A stretch of DNA of 64,000 nt. It comes from Ianthella basta (Eukaryota; Porifera; Demospongiae; Verongiida; Ianthellidae). A program made the position numbers and the translations under genes. The DNA lies in assembly GCA_964019415.1 (NCBI GenBank), contig OZ025884.1:3231193-3295192 (forward strand), written 5' to 3'. Below are positions 35,186 to 48,616 of this stretch, piece by piece. Under the pieces are notes generated by a model that worked only from the letters and a program-made list of their open reading frames with translations, ran no database searches and was not told the DNA's origin. Positions within the stretch are counted from its first letter, which is position 1. Each line of letters starts with the position of its first letter.

Positions 35186-37303
35186 GTCACCTCCTTCTGC
35201 AAGGAATTTGCGGACTTGTGTGAGGCTGTAGCCATGATGGCTAGACGCATCTGTAGCCAATTTGTGGACTCCCTGTGTCTCACTGCCTTTACTGCTTGTC
35301 GACTGGTGGCCTTGGATAAGCATCCTGGGGTCAGACCAGTGGGGATTGGTGAAGTTCTGAGACGAATCATTGGCAAAGCAATCCTGGTGGTTGTCGGTCA
35401 GGACGTTCAGCAGGTCACAGGGGCCCTGCAAGTGTGTGCTGGTCAACAGGCCGGGTATGTGTCTGCAGTGCATGCAATGGGCCTTGTCTTTCAGGACCCT
35501 AACACCGAGGCTGTCCTCCTTGTTGATGCCAGTAACACGTTCAACTGCCTCAACAGACAAGCTGTGTTACAGAATGTGGTGAACATATGTCCGTCAATTG
35601 CACCAGTTCTTGTGAACACCTACCGTTCAAATGTTCATCTGTTTGTGGAGGGAGAGGTGATTCTATCTGAAGAAGGCACCACCCAAGGTGACCCGTTGGC
35701 AATGGCAATGTATGCCATTGCCACCATACCGCTTATCCATCAACTGAGTAAAGTAGCCTCATTGAAGCAGGTGTGGTTTGCAGATGCCGCCACAGCAGGT
35801 GGACACATCCAAGAGCTAAAGCGGTGGTGGGACAGTCTGGAGACAATGGGCCCTGATTTTGGTTATCATGTCAATGCTGCGAAATCTTGGCTAATAGCCA
35901 AGGGTGAATCTCTGGCTCAGGCCAAGGACATCTTCGGCCAAAGTGGAGTGCAGATCACAGAGGAAGGCCAGAGGCATCTTGGGGCTGCTCTCGGCACTCC
36001 GAGCTTCACTGAGGCCTATGTGACAGGCAAAGTCAGGGTGTGGGTATGTGAACTCAAACAACTAGCAGAAATTGCATCCACCCAGCCCCAAGCAGCATAT
36101 CACTAACCCATGGACTGATGAGCAGATGGATGGATGTAGCCAGGACGATACCAAACATCAGTGACCTATTCATGCCCTTGGAGGAGGTGATACGCCATCA
36201 ATTTCTACCAGCACTCACAGGAAGAAGGGGCATCACTGATGAAGAAAGAGATCTCTTCGCCCTACCGTGCAGGCTTGGCGGCCTAGGCATTCCAAACCCC
36301 ACTAAAGTGGCAGGCCAACAGTACGTGAGTTCACAGAGAGTGACTGCCCCACTGACAGCTCTAATCCTTCAACAGGAGTGCACCTATCCAGCAGATGTGA
36401 CCATGGAGCAGACAGTCATCAAAAGAAAGATTAAGGCTCAGAGACACCAACAGCAACAGAAAGAAGCTGCAAGTCTACATGAGAAACTTCCGCAAGACAT
36501 GAAGCGAGTGATGGATTTCTGTAGTGAGAAAGGTGCATCTGGCTGGCTGGAAGTTATACCGTTGGAGGAGCATGGCTTCAGGCTACACAAGGGTGCCTTC
36601 AGGGACACACTATGCCTTAGGTATGGGTGGCAGCTCTCACATCTTCCTTCCCACTGTGTATGTGGAAAGACCTCCACGGTAGAACATGCGTTCAGCTGCT
36701 CATGCGGAGGCTTTCCCACCCTCAGACATAATGACATTAGAGACATCTGTGCATCTATGCTCGCTGAAGTGTGCCACAATGTATGTGTGGAACCTGAGTT
36801 GCAGCCACTCACAGGGGAGAAGATGCAGCACAAGACTGCCAATGTGGAGAAAGGCGCACGCTTAGACATACGTGCAAGTGGCTTCTGGGGGAGTAGACAC
36901 GAGAGTGCATTTTTTGATGTTCGGGTGTTTAGCCCATACATGCTCAGTAACCACAGACCCTCCCCAGCAGCAGTGTACAGAAGGCATGAAATGGAGAAGC
37001 AAAGAAGTTATGAACAACAAGTACGTGAGATAGAGCACAGCTCATTCACACCCCTGGTGTTTTTGGCCGTGGGAGGTATGGGTGCAGCGGCCAGTGTGCT
37101 CTATAAGAGGCTGGCATCTTTGCTAGCAGAGAAGCAGGCTTAAACATATGCCAAGACCATCGGGTGGCTTCGATGCACCTTGAGCTTCTCCTTGATGCGG
37201 TCTGCACTCATGTGCATTCGCGGAGCACGTTCGGCTAGGAAGCAGCCTGATAGACCAATCGCCCTTGACACCCAGGTTGAGCTGGCAGCAGCTGAGAGCT
37301 GAA

Positions 37304-38106
37304 CCATCAGCTCTTGACTTGATCGTGTTTGATTTCATAATTCACTGTACCTTTCAGAGATTTTGATATCTGATTAAGTATTGCATGGCATTTCTGTTAT
37401 ATTGGGCAGTGCGCATGTGTGCCTATGTATCATTATTTTGGTGGTAAAAAAGTATACATAACTGTGAACATTAATTAAGAAGACTACAACACAACACAAC
37501 CCAGAGCTACAAAGGATTGGTAAGGATTGGTAATACCTTGAACGTACCACATCAAAATGAGACTAGTTGTCACCACAAGTCCAAACTAAACAACTATACT
37601 TCATTGTCACTGCATGTACACTAAGCATATAAGAAGACAATGCCAATGGAATGCCACGTGTACGGACACCTTTGCTGCATCACACGTAGCACATTCCACC
37701 AGCAGGGCCGTTGCACCCACTCCGGCCGGTCTGGTTTTATCCTCAGAGACAAGATTTCTAAAAATCAAAGCTAAGCATTTTAAGACAGTTTCAGATTTGG
37801 GGGGGGCACTAACCAAAGTTTGCAATGCTCTGCTTTCTGATTGGTCTCCATACCGCGCGCGGGGGGCTGAATTTCGCCTAGTTATTAAGTGAAATAGCAC
37901 TTAAATGAACAATGCATTATCTGCACTGCACGGCGGCCATCTTACAATGACGTTTGCATAAAATTATAAAAACGTTGCATCATCCTGTAGATGTTATAAG
38001 ACACCTTACTGTACTGTAAGCATGGGGATCCTACATCTCTATGCTTAACAGTGTCTGCTGATCTATTGTGATACTCTCACAATATACACAGTCAAGCTGT
38101 CACATG
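37304..38106. other. Intergenic, no gene recognised
   Basis: Includes a short G-rich stretch (37800-37870) with GGGGGGGG and GCGCGCGGGGGG that looks repeat-derived. No supported coding exon. Confidence 0.4.
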
Positions 38107-38198
38107 CAACTGTTGCTACATAGTGTGAGCAACTGTTGCTACATAGTGTGAGCAACTGTTGCTACATAGTGTGAGCAACTGTTGCTACATAGTGTGAG
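38107..38198 (+). repeat. 23-bp tandem repeat, four copies
   Basis: Four near-identical units, CAACTGTTGCTACATAGTG plus TGAG. Each has the inner palindrome CAACTGTTG. Confidence 0.9.
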
Positions 38199-38359
38199 CA
38201 TGACTATTGCAAGATCTTGTTGTGACAGCTAAATCAAGACCGATTCAATATTATTTGTCACATGCAAGAAGGCCATTGACAAATTTGCTCCAACAAAGGC
38301 TTTAAGGCTCAGCTTGTTGAACACATGTGAGTGGGACACTGATAGTCTTGAAATGCCCC

Positions 38360-38760
38360 AGAATTGATCTTAGAGCATCCAGATCTCAAAAAATTTCCTG
38401 GGGGGGCATGCCCCCAGACCCCCCCTAGTAGGTCAGGCACAATATGTCATGGCCGGACCGGTTTCTATCCCTGTGCTACAGCCCTGACCAGGGAGGCAAG
38501 AGCTGCAGCAGCATTGGCAGAAGAGAAGAAGGCCAAATACCTTGACTTGGCACAAACACATCACTTTGTTGCAGTTGTGGTGGAGACAGCTGGTGCCATG
38601 GGGACTGATGCCCTGGATTTCTTTGCAGACATTGGAAGCTGAATCAGGGTGGTATCTAATGAAGCGCAGTCACGTTCTTTCATCCTGCAGCAGGTCTCTG
38701 TGGCCTTGCAGCAAGGCAACGCAGCCTCAGTCCTGGGGACCATTGGGTGACCCCTTAGTT
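38360..38760 (+). pseudogene. Retroelement coding remnant
   Basis: After a hairpin of GGGGGGCATGCCCCC type (about 38401-38415), a frame encodes EARAAAALAEEKKAKYLDLA, then HHFVAVVVETAGAMG and a stop at about 38640. In the next frame it continues with FILQQVSVALQQGNAASVLG. This pattern is common at the C-terminus of RT-bearing repeats in early animals. Only the tail is present and it is broken. Confidence 0.4.
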
Positions 38761-39779
<1,019 letters not shown>

Positions 39780-41038
39780 ATGTGAGATGGTGTATAGTCA
39801 CCATATAGCTGTCCCCTAACAAGTTAGCTAACTAGCTAGTGACGTGTTGATCTGGGGCACTGGGCTATAAGTTAAACATCTCTCACTTCACAGACATCAC
39901 TCCACTCCAATGGATGTGCTATCTATTCTGAGACACCATCAATACCTAGTCTCACAGTGTCCATAATTTTCTACACAAGACTAACATGATATCACTACAG
40001 CCTAGGGTGAATTAGCCTCTACAAGCTCTATCTGCCTAAGTCTCTTTCACGATCGATGAGATGTAGAGTCTCAGACCACACCTTTGCACATGTGTACAGT
40101 ACACTCCATCACACACTGATCCACACCAACAAACAGAGTCAACATAGTGCACACATGTACCTGTACTGTGATCATTGGAGTGAACACAAGTGCAGCCCAT
40201 TGATGGCCCTCATTACGTGGACAAGGGGTACGTGCTCTGTTCAGTGACACACAGTGACTCATTTCCAGACAGGTGAGTACGCATAAACTGAGAGAAAGTA
40301 ACTACATTCTAGACCTCTGTCCAGCACTGATTGATTGACACTAGGTACGTCGGTTCTACTGTTTAATACTCTTTAGCTGCTGTGCTCCGTGGCCGTAGCA
40401 AGTGGCTTACGCAAATAGCGAAATGCACTGTTCTCTCTCAGTCCATCATCAAAACAGACAAGCTACCTCAATCACACACGACTAACATGTCATACACTTA
40501 CCTAATGCAGTCAGTAGTAGTGGATGGATCTTATCATCAAAAACAGACTGAAAGAGATGGCCTATATAGGGAGAACTCCAAGCGCTCAAGTCACATGCAC
40601 AGGATGATGGCGTACAACTATGAATATCATTAGTGTTGTGCAGCACGCCCACGCAATCTGCAAGAGCAAAATGGTGTTAGAATCAGCTGTTGTCTCATGG
40701 ATCTGAAGGCCCTTAATGACAATACTACAAGCCAAGGCCAGCAGCTGCAGAGGTACATGTGGTGTCATCTCTCACAGCTGAGTTCAACAGCATGACACTG
40801 CATGTGGAGTGGCTGCAATAGAGGAGTTTGTAGTGCATTATAGTATGAGAGGTTTGTAGTAATAGTGTGACCTACTGCCACTCATCAGTTGTTGGCACAC
40901 CACTGATTGCTCTAGAGTAATGTGTGCAGTTTTTTTGTGATTCTGCTCTACCAAGAGGTATGTGTTTGAAATGCAGTGTCTCCCTCCGCCTCTCCCTACC
41001 CCTCCCCTCTCCTCCCGGCCCCTACCCCTTCTCCTCAG

Positions 41039-41129
41039 GTGGTGCATGTGATGTGGGTGGAGCTGTCTGTGATGTCACTACTACAAACTGCATTTGTATG
41101 AACAATGCATTGGGAGGGACATGTGACAG
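41039..41129 (+). CDS. Isolated Cys-rich exon, EGF-like
   Basis: A 91-nt open segment between an excellent pyrimidine-rich acceptor (CTCCTCAG) and donor GTAACA. Encodes CDVGGAVCDVTTTNC then CMNNALGGTC, with EGF-like Cys spacing. No neighbouring exon could be joined to it. The same place in the 2.3 kb duplicate has lost most of it. Could be chance. Confidence 0.25.
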
Positions 41130-42329
41130 GTAACAGACTGTGGGTGGATGAACACTTGAGGGGTGTGCATGCACCGAGTATCACTGCACCAGTTGGTGGG
41201 TGTGTTTCAATGTGCTGGTGGTGCCGTCTGTCTATGTCCTTCCTATGTAAACAGTGAAAAGGAATGAGTAGTCTCCTACGAAGTGGTTAGCACCACATGT
41301 GTGCTGAGCATGTGCAGTGTTTGGATGTGGTGGTAATGGTACATCCATCAACCAAGTGGCCACCACTCGCAGTCTGCTTACATTTCTTCAGGACATCTTC
41401 AGATATGATCGTCTGCTCCAACTACATTGCCTTCTTTTCATGAAGGGTATGCAAATGAAACAGAAGCACATTGCCTACTAATGTTAGCCACATTTCCATC
41501 AAACTTGTGTAGTAGAAGTGGTACATGTGTGCATTCACCATAATGGCCACTGCTCAACTGGTTTGTAGTCTCCACTGGTGCTTGGTAAATCCGTTTTGCC
41601 TGTCCCTCCTTGCCCACTCCATGCCCTGCATCACACCATGTGTAGACCTCCACCTTATCAGTACGGTTCAAGTGGCACAAGCTCACTGAAAGTGATGTAA
41701 ACATGTAGATGCTATAGATGTATTATATATCCCTCCCACTACTAGTTCCTCTCACTCAGGAGAGCCTGCTGTATGCTCCAGCAACATGCACACCCCTCCC
41801 CCTCCCTCTCTCCCTGCATGTACCCTGTGTGTGTGTGTGTGTGGCTGGGGGTGAGGTGTGTGACGCCAGAAGTGCAGTCAGTGCAGCTGTCTATTGAATG
41901 TTGAAGGGTGGAGCTGTGATGAGTGTGTGCTGACATGAGCTTTGGCTGCACCACAACTACTGGATGCATGCCAGATGGGCTCAGGGACTTGTAGGAATGT
42001 GAATTAGGACTGTGACCAATGTAGCAGCCATGCCCTGACATCTCCAGATTTGACAGCACACGACACCAAGACACTACATGATGTCCACTTGTAGGGTCTG
42101 TCAAAGTGAGCCCACATTCCTGGTGCAGTCATGTCATGGTCACATGCTATGGTCACATGACAACTAGCCACACCTCCTCCTGAAAATGGTAGAATGCATT
42201 TCCTCCAACTTGTAGTAGTGCCAGTGTTGTACTGTGTGGAGCCTTCTCCAGTGATGACACATATAGCTCCTGCAGTAGTTCACTCTAAAGCCACAATGGC
42301 TTTAAGTGAGCCATTTTGCTTCTTTTTGC

Positions 42330-43131
42330 CCTATATTGTTTTCAGATTTAGGTATTCGTATGGCTTCATGTTCGTATATATAATTATTTCTGTCATTTTG
42401 CAAATGGCGGCACTCACGTCAATCTTTACAAAGCTTAAAATCATCTCCATTGGCGTTTCGCCGTAGCTCAATCGAACGAAATGTGTTCAAAAAGATGTGT
42501 TGATAGAATGATACTCGTAAAAAGCCTAACGAAAGACTCTTCTGCGAGAAAGAGCTCCAATTATCACTATGCACTGACAGACATTGTAAAATGGCCGCGC
42601 TCGACGCTCTCTGTTTGCTAGGCTCATAATCGTCATTCTTCGTATTTCGCCGTGTACCCAAGGAACGCAAAGTCTTTCTAGAACATGTTCAAGCAATAGT
42701 ATTGTAGAAGAAAGCTTATCTAACTATTCTCTTGCGAGGTACAGCCCCAAATACAACAGAGGTCGAATGACCCATTGGCCAAAGAGAGACAAATCGAATC
42801 ATGGCATTACCACTTAGGGTAGCGGTTTTAGCCAGCACACTCCTACTCCAGGCACTAATAAACACGTACATCCTCATTCAGAATGTTATGTAGATCAAAA
42901 AGCATCAGCAAAGCATTTTGACAGTTTGGTAGGGGTGCTTTCACTGGATGACTTCCTGATCTGGAGACTTGAAACTCTTGCAGCCCCAGTCTATGGCATC
43001 GTGATGTATCATACCAGCAGCAATGCTGCATACTCAGCTATGTGAACTGTTGAACATACACAAGGAAGTTGTTAGCAAGTAGTTCGAGTTCAGGGGCGCC
43101 TGGCGCCCCATGAGTTTTTTTAACTCGAAAT
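42330..43131 (+). mobile_element. Hairpin-ended nonautonomous element, copy 2
   Basis: About 800 bp, very similar to the 18400-19256 copy through most of its length, but lacking the first ~18 bases (left hairpin). The right end keeps GGGGCGCCTGGCGCCCC and is followed by ACTTGTT at 43132-43138. The same internal pair of ~170-bp modules is visible. Confidence 0.75.
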
Positions 43132-43138
43132 ACTTGTT

Positions 43139-44206
43139 AACAGTGTTATTGTCTCTGATCTGATTGGCTATCCAGATGTACTGTAGCTAAAGGTGTAACA
43201 CTGGTACCATATTTGGTGAACTGGATTTCCAGATTCTATGAATAAACATCACTGTGCCAGGAATCAGTTTACAAGACCCATCTTTTGTGTGCCAGCAGCC
43301 ATTTATTTCCAAGTGGTGCTGTTTAGAGACTGGTGTGGAGTACTGTATTACCTGTCCATTTTGAGCTGTAAATTGTTGACCAGTGTGAGCTTTGTGGACA
43401 GCATGCCAACACCCAATCCCATTTACTTTATGAGGTGCCACACGATGACACTGATATGTGTAATGTGTTGTCTCATTTGGTGTGCCTTGTGGTTATTTAT
43501 AAGTGTTGTGGCTGTGCACAGCTTCCTTGAGTGCCCTGCATCCTTCCGTCCTGCCCTTCCTCCCTCCTCTCCTAGACCTCCTCCTGTGACCTGCTGGTAA
43601 CTGCTGTCTGTGGCAATGTCAGAGGTGACTGTCAGTGATGCCCTTTGGTTTCAGGGAGCCTCTGTGACTCGTGGAATTTGTGTAAGCTTTCAACCTCACC
43701 AGTAGTGGGTGTGTCCCAATTGGTGTGACATGTACGAGTCTATGCATATATCATGTCCTAGTAGGTGTGGCCCCAGTGGGTGTGACCTAGTATGTACATA
43801 CACGTGTATATGGGATCTTGTGCTCATGGGTGTTTCCCAGTTGGCATAATTAATATTATGCATATACACCCATATACGTATGGCCTATAGCTATGTAATT
43901 ATACTATTCCATGTATATGCTATCCACTAGCTAGTAACATTGCTCTCTGCTGCAGCCTAGGTCAATGGAAACATACAAGTGTGTCCTTCTGCTTCCCATG
44001 CCCTTCCCCTTGGTGCCACTGGATTAATATTGTGGGATTGTGTGCATGTGGTGTGTCTCTGTGTGTGTGCATGCTGCATGTGTGAGTGACTGAGTGTGTG
44101 CATGTGTGTTAATGTGTGTGTAGATTTCAGATTGTCTGTGGTCTTACATATGGACTTTGGTTTTGTATGTCGTTCCTGCGTGTTCCTGCTCCCTCTTAAA
44201 TTGTAG
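43139..44206. other. Intron or spacer before COMMD10-like exons
   Basis: A minus-strand frame at 43187-43441 reads like part of a protein but has no partner exons, and I cannot identify it. The remainder includes GT-rich DNA at 44035-44125. No supported gene. Confidence 0.3.
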
Positions 44207-44278
44207 TCAGTTTACCACTTGGCAAGGCCTGAGGTCCTTTCAGAGCAGCTCCAGACACTTGGACTCCATCAAGATAAG
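44207..44278 (+). CDS. COMMD10: COMMD10-like exon, before the COMM domain
   Basis: 24 codons, phase 0-0 (acceptor TTGTAG, donor GTAAGG). Encodes YHLARPEVLSEQLQTLGLHQ, close to the region of animal COMMD10 that precedes the COMM domain, including the QL....L.QDK pattern. Confidence 0.7.
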
Positions 44279-44403
44279 GTAAGGTGTGTGTGCAAGTGTG
44301 AGTGCATGTGGTCCTCTCTCTCTCTCTCCCTCCTTTCTATCACCCTACACCTCTATCCCTCTCTCCTCTCCAATCCCCTCCTTCTCCTCCATCTCCAATG
44401 CAG

Positions 44404-44600
44404 GCCTCCCTCTTCTCTCAGTCTTGGGCTAGCCAGGGTCATGCAGTGGTAGAGAGACTAAGAGGGAGAACCTTCTTTCCAACACAGCTGGCCATGGATG
44501 GCATCAACTGGAGACTGAACCTGGCCATGGCCCAACCCAGTCAGTCCAAGATGAAGCTATACCCAACGCTCAGTTTGAGTTTGGCATAAAGACAGAATAG
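44404..44600 (+). CDS. COMMD10: COMMD10-like COMM-domain exon, frameshifted
   Basis: Follows a C-rich acceptor. Encodes ASLFSQSWASQGHAVVERLR, then INWRLNLAMAQPSQSKMK, the Trp-containing start of the COMM domain (W-x-L-N-L-x-M-A). Beyond 44560 the match continues only one frame over, so a single base seems to be missing. Donor GTGAGC at 44601. Confidence 0.65.
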
Positions 44601-44919
44601 GTGAGCAGTCTGTCCTAATTAGCCTGTAATGCAAGTACATACATATTACTATTGTCTGCTATTAGCCTACACTTCATGCTCAGTGAATAGGGACAGTTTG
44701 TTCATGGGGTGGTCTAGCAGGCCAGACAGTCATGTGGAGTGGTCTAGCAATCCACATGGCTCTGTTATAATGCAATGCATGCTGCATGCATGTGCTTTGT
44801 ACATGGTGCATGGGTCAAATTAAAGTTAAGTTGATTTGATATTGATTGACCTACTCACACTTGTAGGATGTGTTCAGAATGAATGTTTTCTTCCATGTAT
44901 ATCTCTCCTTTGTACACAG

Positions 44920-44961
44920 CTGGAGTCTATTGAGGAGCAGTGGGATGGTCTGAGCAGCTAA
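44920..44961 (+). CDS. COMMD10: COMMD10-like terminal exon
   Basis: 14 codons after TTGTACACAG: LESIEEQWDGLSS and stop. A duplicate with QEQLDGLSS lies at 2792-2833. The upstream ~55 bp are also the same in both copies. Confidence 0.7.
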   Translation: MESIEEQWDGLSS

Positions 44962-45298
44962 GCACACTCTCACTGGACACACACCACAGGAGGATCCCAG
45001 AGTGTAGGATACTTGTGCACAGACTATACATTACCCTGTGCTATATACGTACATGTGTGAACATTGTGCACTGTATAAAGTTGAATGCCTGGACTGTTCA
45101 TCTCATTGTTATATAGTGTGATTGTGGCTGTTCATTATGCTTATGTGCTTATGCACATGCATGGCATGGGTTTTAGCTATAGGTCAAAACCATTGAGAGA
45201 AGTGTATACTAAGTACCACTTTAATAAAAAGAATTGTAATGACGATATCAGTACATTATCTAGAACTGAATTTAAGCACAAAGCAGAATTCATTCATG

Positions 45299-48200
45299 CT
45301 ACTCCAAAGTGGACCTGATATTGACAGTTAGTGCAGTGTTTGTGTACAGTGTTCCTCTCACTGACTCCACTAAATCTTCTGGCACCTCGTTCAGTGTCAC
45401 TTCTCCAAGTACTAAGTTTCTACTGAACCCAGCAGCCAGGGCTCTGCTAGCTTCGGCATTGTACACCACATCCACAATCACCTTGACAACTTGAGCACAA
45501 CTGGTTGCCTCCTCCAGCTGTGCCCAATCCGCTTCACTCAACTCCTCCTGTAGGTACAAAACACAACACAGGGGTACTGAGGTGACACCTTGCAGGAACA
45601 ACAAACACTACACTATTGGTATGGCTTCAGGGGTAGGTTGCTGATGGACACAAAAATGGCTGTCCAACAGGCACATGAGATGGGTGCGGTACATGCACCT
45701 ATTTTGGGTGAAGTCCACATCAACTCACGCACGTGACACTACCAATCAACGGGCACAGTGAATGCATGCAATCACAAAGGAAGTGTGACAAAATTACTAG
45801 CCCTATAATATTGCACCTGTCCTCTTTCGGAGGGCTACTTTAGGGAGGAAGTCTGTGAAGGGACCACACATTGGTGTGGGTATTTTATGGGTGGTTTTAG
45901 GGGGTGGGGCAATAGCAGTATGTAACATGGCATCTCTTCACATGAAAAATCACTTGACCTACTTACAACTTGCTAGCTACCGCCTGATAGCTAAAATGGC
46001 CACTCACAACATCATTGTGTACAGACGTCTACTGAGACCATCTGTGTCACTTACTGCTGACACAATTACAATACAAACATATACTGGAGTGTATATACCA
46101 ATAGAAAACAAGCACAAACACCTCACACAACATGTGCACTGACAAAACACAATGACAAAGACACATACATACTGTAGTAATGTACCAACACCACGTGGGG
46201 GTGCTGGTGGTCTGGAACACAGGCAAGCACAAGATTGAAGGCCAAAGCTACTGGGATGACCTATTTGACACACACACACGTACAGATGTAGTACAGTGAT
46301 TACTGTACTATGTGTCCATGTTTGCGAAGCAAATACATAGTAAGCATCCTGATCCACACTGTACATACATACCCATAGCGGCCACTCCACATCCACACTT
46401 AGCAGAGGTGGGACTCGGTGTGTCATTGCTTGGAATACCGGAATGGGGTCCATGTTATTGATGACAAGTGTCCTCAACTGCAACATGTATTGAACACAAG
46501 TGGCCACAGCTGAAGGTGGCAGGTCACCATGTAATGAATCTAAGGTAGTAAAACACAGCATTGATTGATGTCACTGAGTGTGGTTGACATTGCATGAGGG
46601 TCCAATCACTAGACAACCAAGGTATCTGAATACCATATCCAAGGTTGTAAATACACAGCAATCATTGGTCTCTAATGTTATTGTATTATTCCAAATTCCG
46701 TGCTTAGATTTGCCCAATCAACACAGCAGACATGTGCAGATTAGGTATACACATCCAAAACAATGCAAGAGGGTAAGGATGGCAAGGGGAGGGACAGTGC
46801 ACCCAATTATTAGCATGACTTGTTCTGCTGCTTTAACAATTCCATTTGCTAGCAGTCATGAAGGCAAGTTAAGATCAGGACAGGTAAACACATACAGTAA
46901 GCAACAACAAGGGAGAGGGAGGTGGCAGGCAAACAAGAAAACAGTTATGGCCAGCAAGACATTCACAAGATTACTATCCACTTCTGTACTGTGTTGAGAT
47001 GTGAGCAATGACACCAACACTCACACCCACACTACAGTCACTCACCACCCACTCTCTGATACACAACAACAAGAACTGCATGCAAGGGAGATTTCAAAAC
47101 TTGCTGAATCAGCACAATTTGAGTTGTTACCAATGGCCCAATCCATACATGTATATACCCTACATGGTATAGTATAATTGCAGGCATGTAGTGATGGGCT
47201 CACCTTCAACATCCAGATGAATTATTGAACAGTTGTCCTTGACTCCACTCAGTATAGGGAGAAGTGTACTGCAACCAAACATCTTCAGTCCCTTTAGGCG
47301 GCAGCGAGCAGCCATCTTCTCCAGGATACTGCTGTCACCCTGCATCTATAGAAACATCCACAATGCAATGGGATGCATCTCAAACTGATTCACACATTTC
47401 ACCTCAGAGTGGAGAGCAATTCAGCCTATGTTGTGTTACATATTGTTATTATGGTTAATTGTAACTATAACTAGATTATACTTTAGTAAGGCTTTTGAGC
47501 TTTCAGTTAATTATATTTATAACTAACTATAATTATCATATGCTGAGAAACTGTAAACTGTAACTAGAAAGAAAGCTGATGTGCCTATAACTGATGCAAT
47601 AATCAAATCTTCTTACAGTTCGCTAGTATGGTTATACAAACTTGGTCATTAATGTTTGCAGCCATAGGCATCATGCCTTGCATCATACAGATCTAGAAGT
47701 GCAACACATTGTTTGCAGACCAGTCATTGCATTTAGTAGTAGACTGGTGTTAGCACCTAGTGAGGGTGGCAGTGGCCAGAGTCAGGGATGAGTTACTGAC
47801 TAATGGCATGAAATCGTACATGCAGGAAACTCATTGGACAAACTTTGCATCGTCAAGCATAACTGTAACTACAACTATAGTTACATCTATTAAGCCAACT
47901 TTCAGGTTATACAAGCTGCAACTGTAACCAAAATTTGAAATCAGCATGGCACTGTAACTAACACTACAATATCAAGGTATCACAGCTCAGTTGATAACTA
48001 CAACAATTATCATGGAGGAATGTGCTTACAACAGATTTATGCAATCATGCAACAGGTTCCCAAACTGTGGGTAGTCATTACCTAGGTTACGAAACAAAAT
48101 TGTACACAACTATGATGTTAGTACAGTGCGTACTGTCGATTTCAGGTTGCTTGTCTCAAGAGCGTAAAATGGGAAACCACACTGACCAATCAGAGTCGCT

Positions 48201-48616
48201 GTACCCAATAACATAGGCAGTGTAATTTGTTTGTTTGGCTTGATTTCCCTTCTTATATCTTGCGACAAGCAACCTGAAATTGACTGTATCCTAGGTAACA
48301 ACTGTCCAAAGATTTGGAACCTGTTGCAAGATTGCAGAAATCTGCTGTACCAAAACTTGTGTACTACCAGCATAAATACATAGGAGGAAGCCACACAGTG
48401 GATTCATGTAAAATGGTCCTTCAGTGTCCACACCACATAACTGTATCAGGTGAACATGCACTATACTTACTTCAGCAGCACTGATGAGAGTCAGATTCAA
48501 TTCCTCCAATGGTTTGTGGTCAAAGACATCAGCCAGTGCCTCTGAAGTGCAGCTTTCCCGCACTTTCAACTTCAACGTCTTCAGTGACCCAGCAGTCTGA
48601 CACAATGTCCTCGCAT
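45299..48616 (-). CDS. NLR C LRR exons and terminal exon
   Basis: Exons 48616-48471, 47345-47204, 46539-46373 and 45547-45299. Units include SLKTLKLKVR, PLEELNLTLI, LRTLVINNMD and VLGEVTLNEVPEDLVESV. The 83-codon terminal exon lacks the insertion found in B and D. The intron between the first two is enlarged by an insert of about 0.9 kb (47430-48360). Confidence 0.8.

Larger units (their letters stand above)
31051..37303 (+). pseudogene. Degenerate RT element of unusual type, carrying a nested LINE
   Basis: Coding remnants run 31051-32141 and, after the nested LINE, 35198-37303. They start with a Cys-rich zinc-binding motif (CCRCNGRGHCKSCTC), then a stop at 31156. The RT region follows (TAGPSGIDAVGWRR, DKHPGVRPVGIGEVLRRIIG, GTTQGDPLAMAMYA, WFADAATAGG). 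A C-terminal region has paired Cys/His residues and GARLDIRASGFWG...FFDVRVF, which resembles a PD-(D/E)xK nuclease core. Frameshifts occur near 36105 and 37143; the tail (AKTIGWLRCTLSFSL) reads on to 37303. The usual catalytic pair ADD reads ADA, so it is dead. I recognise the pattern from early animals but cannot name the clade. Confidence 0.65.
40300..44961 (+). pseudogene. COMMD10: COMMD10-like gene, partial or decaying
   Basis: Three exons on the plus strand match the C-terminal COMM domain of COMMD10: 44207-44278, 44404-44600 and 44920-44961. COMMD10 is a subunit of the Commander/CCC complex in endosomal recycling. Problems: the COMM exon has a one-base frameshift near 44560, after which the better frame (PNAQFEFGIKTE) meets TAG right at the donor; the short exon before the last one is not found; and N-terminal exons could not be identified between 40.3 and 44.2 kb. 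A transposon lies at 42330-43131. Either a pseudogene, or a gene with an assembly indel and unseen exons. It ends 338 bp from the stop of NLR C, tail to tail. Confidence 0.6.

Noticed and set aside
43187-43441. 84-residue minus-strand frame
   Set aside because: Protein-like in places, but with no recognisable domain, splice partners or second copy; left unassigned.
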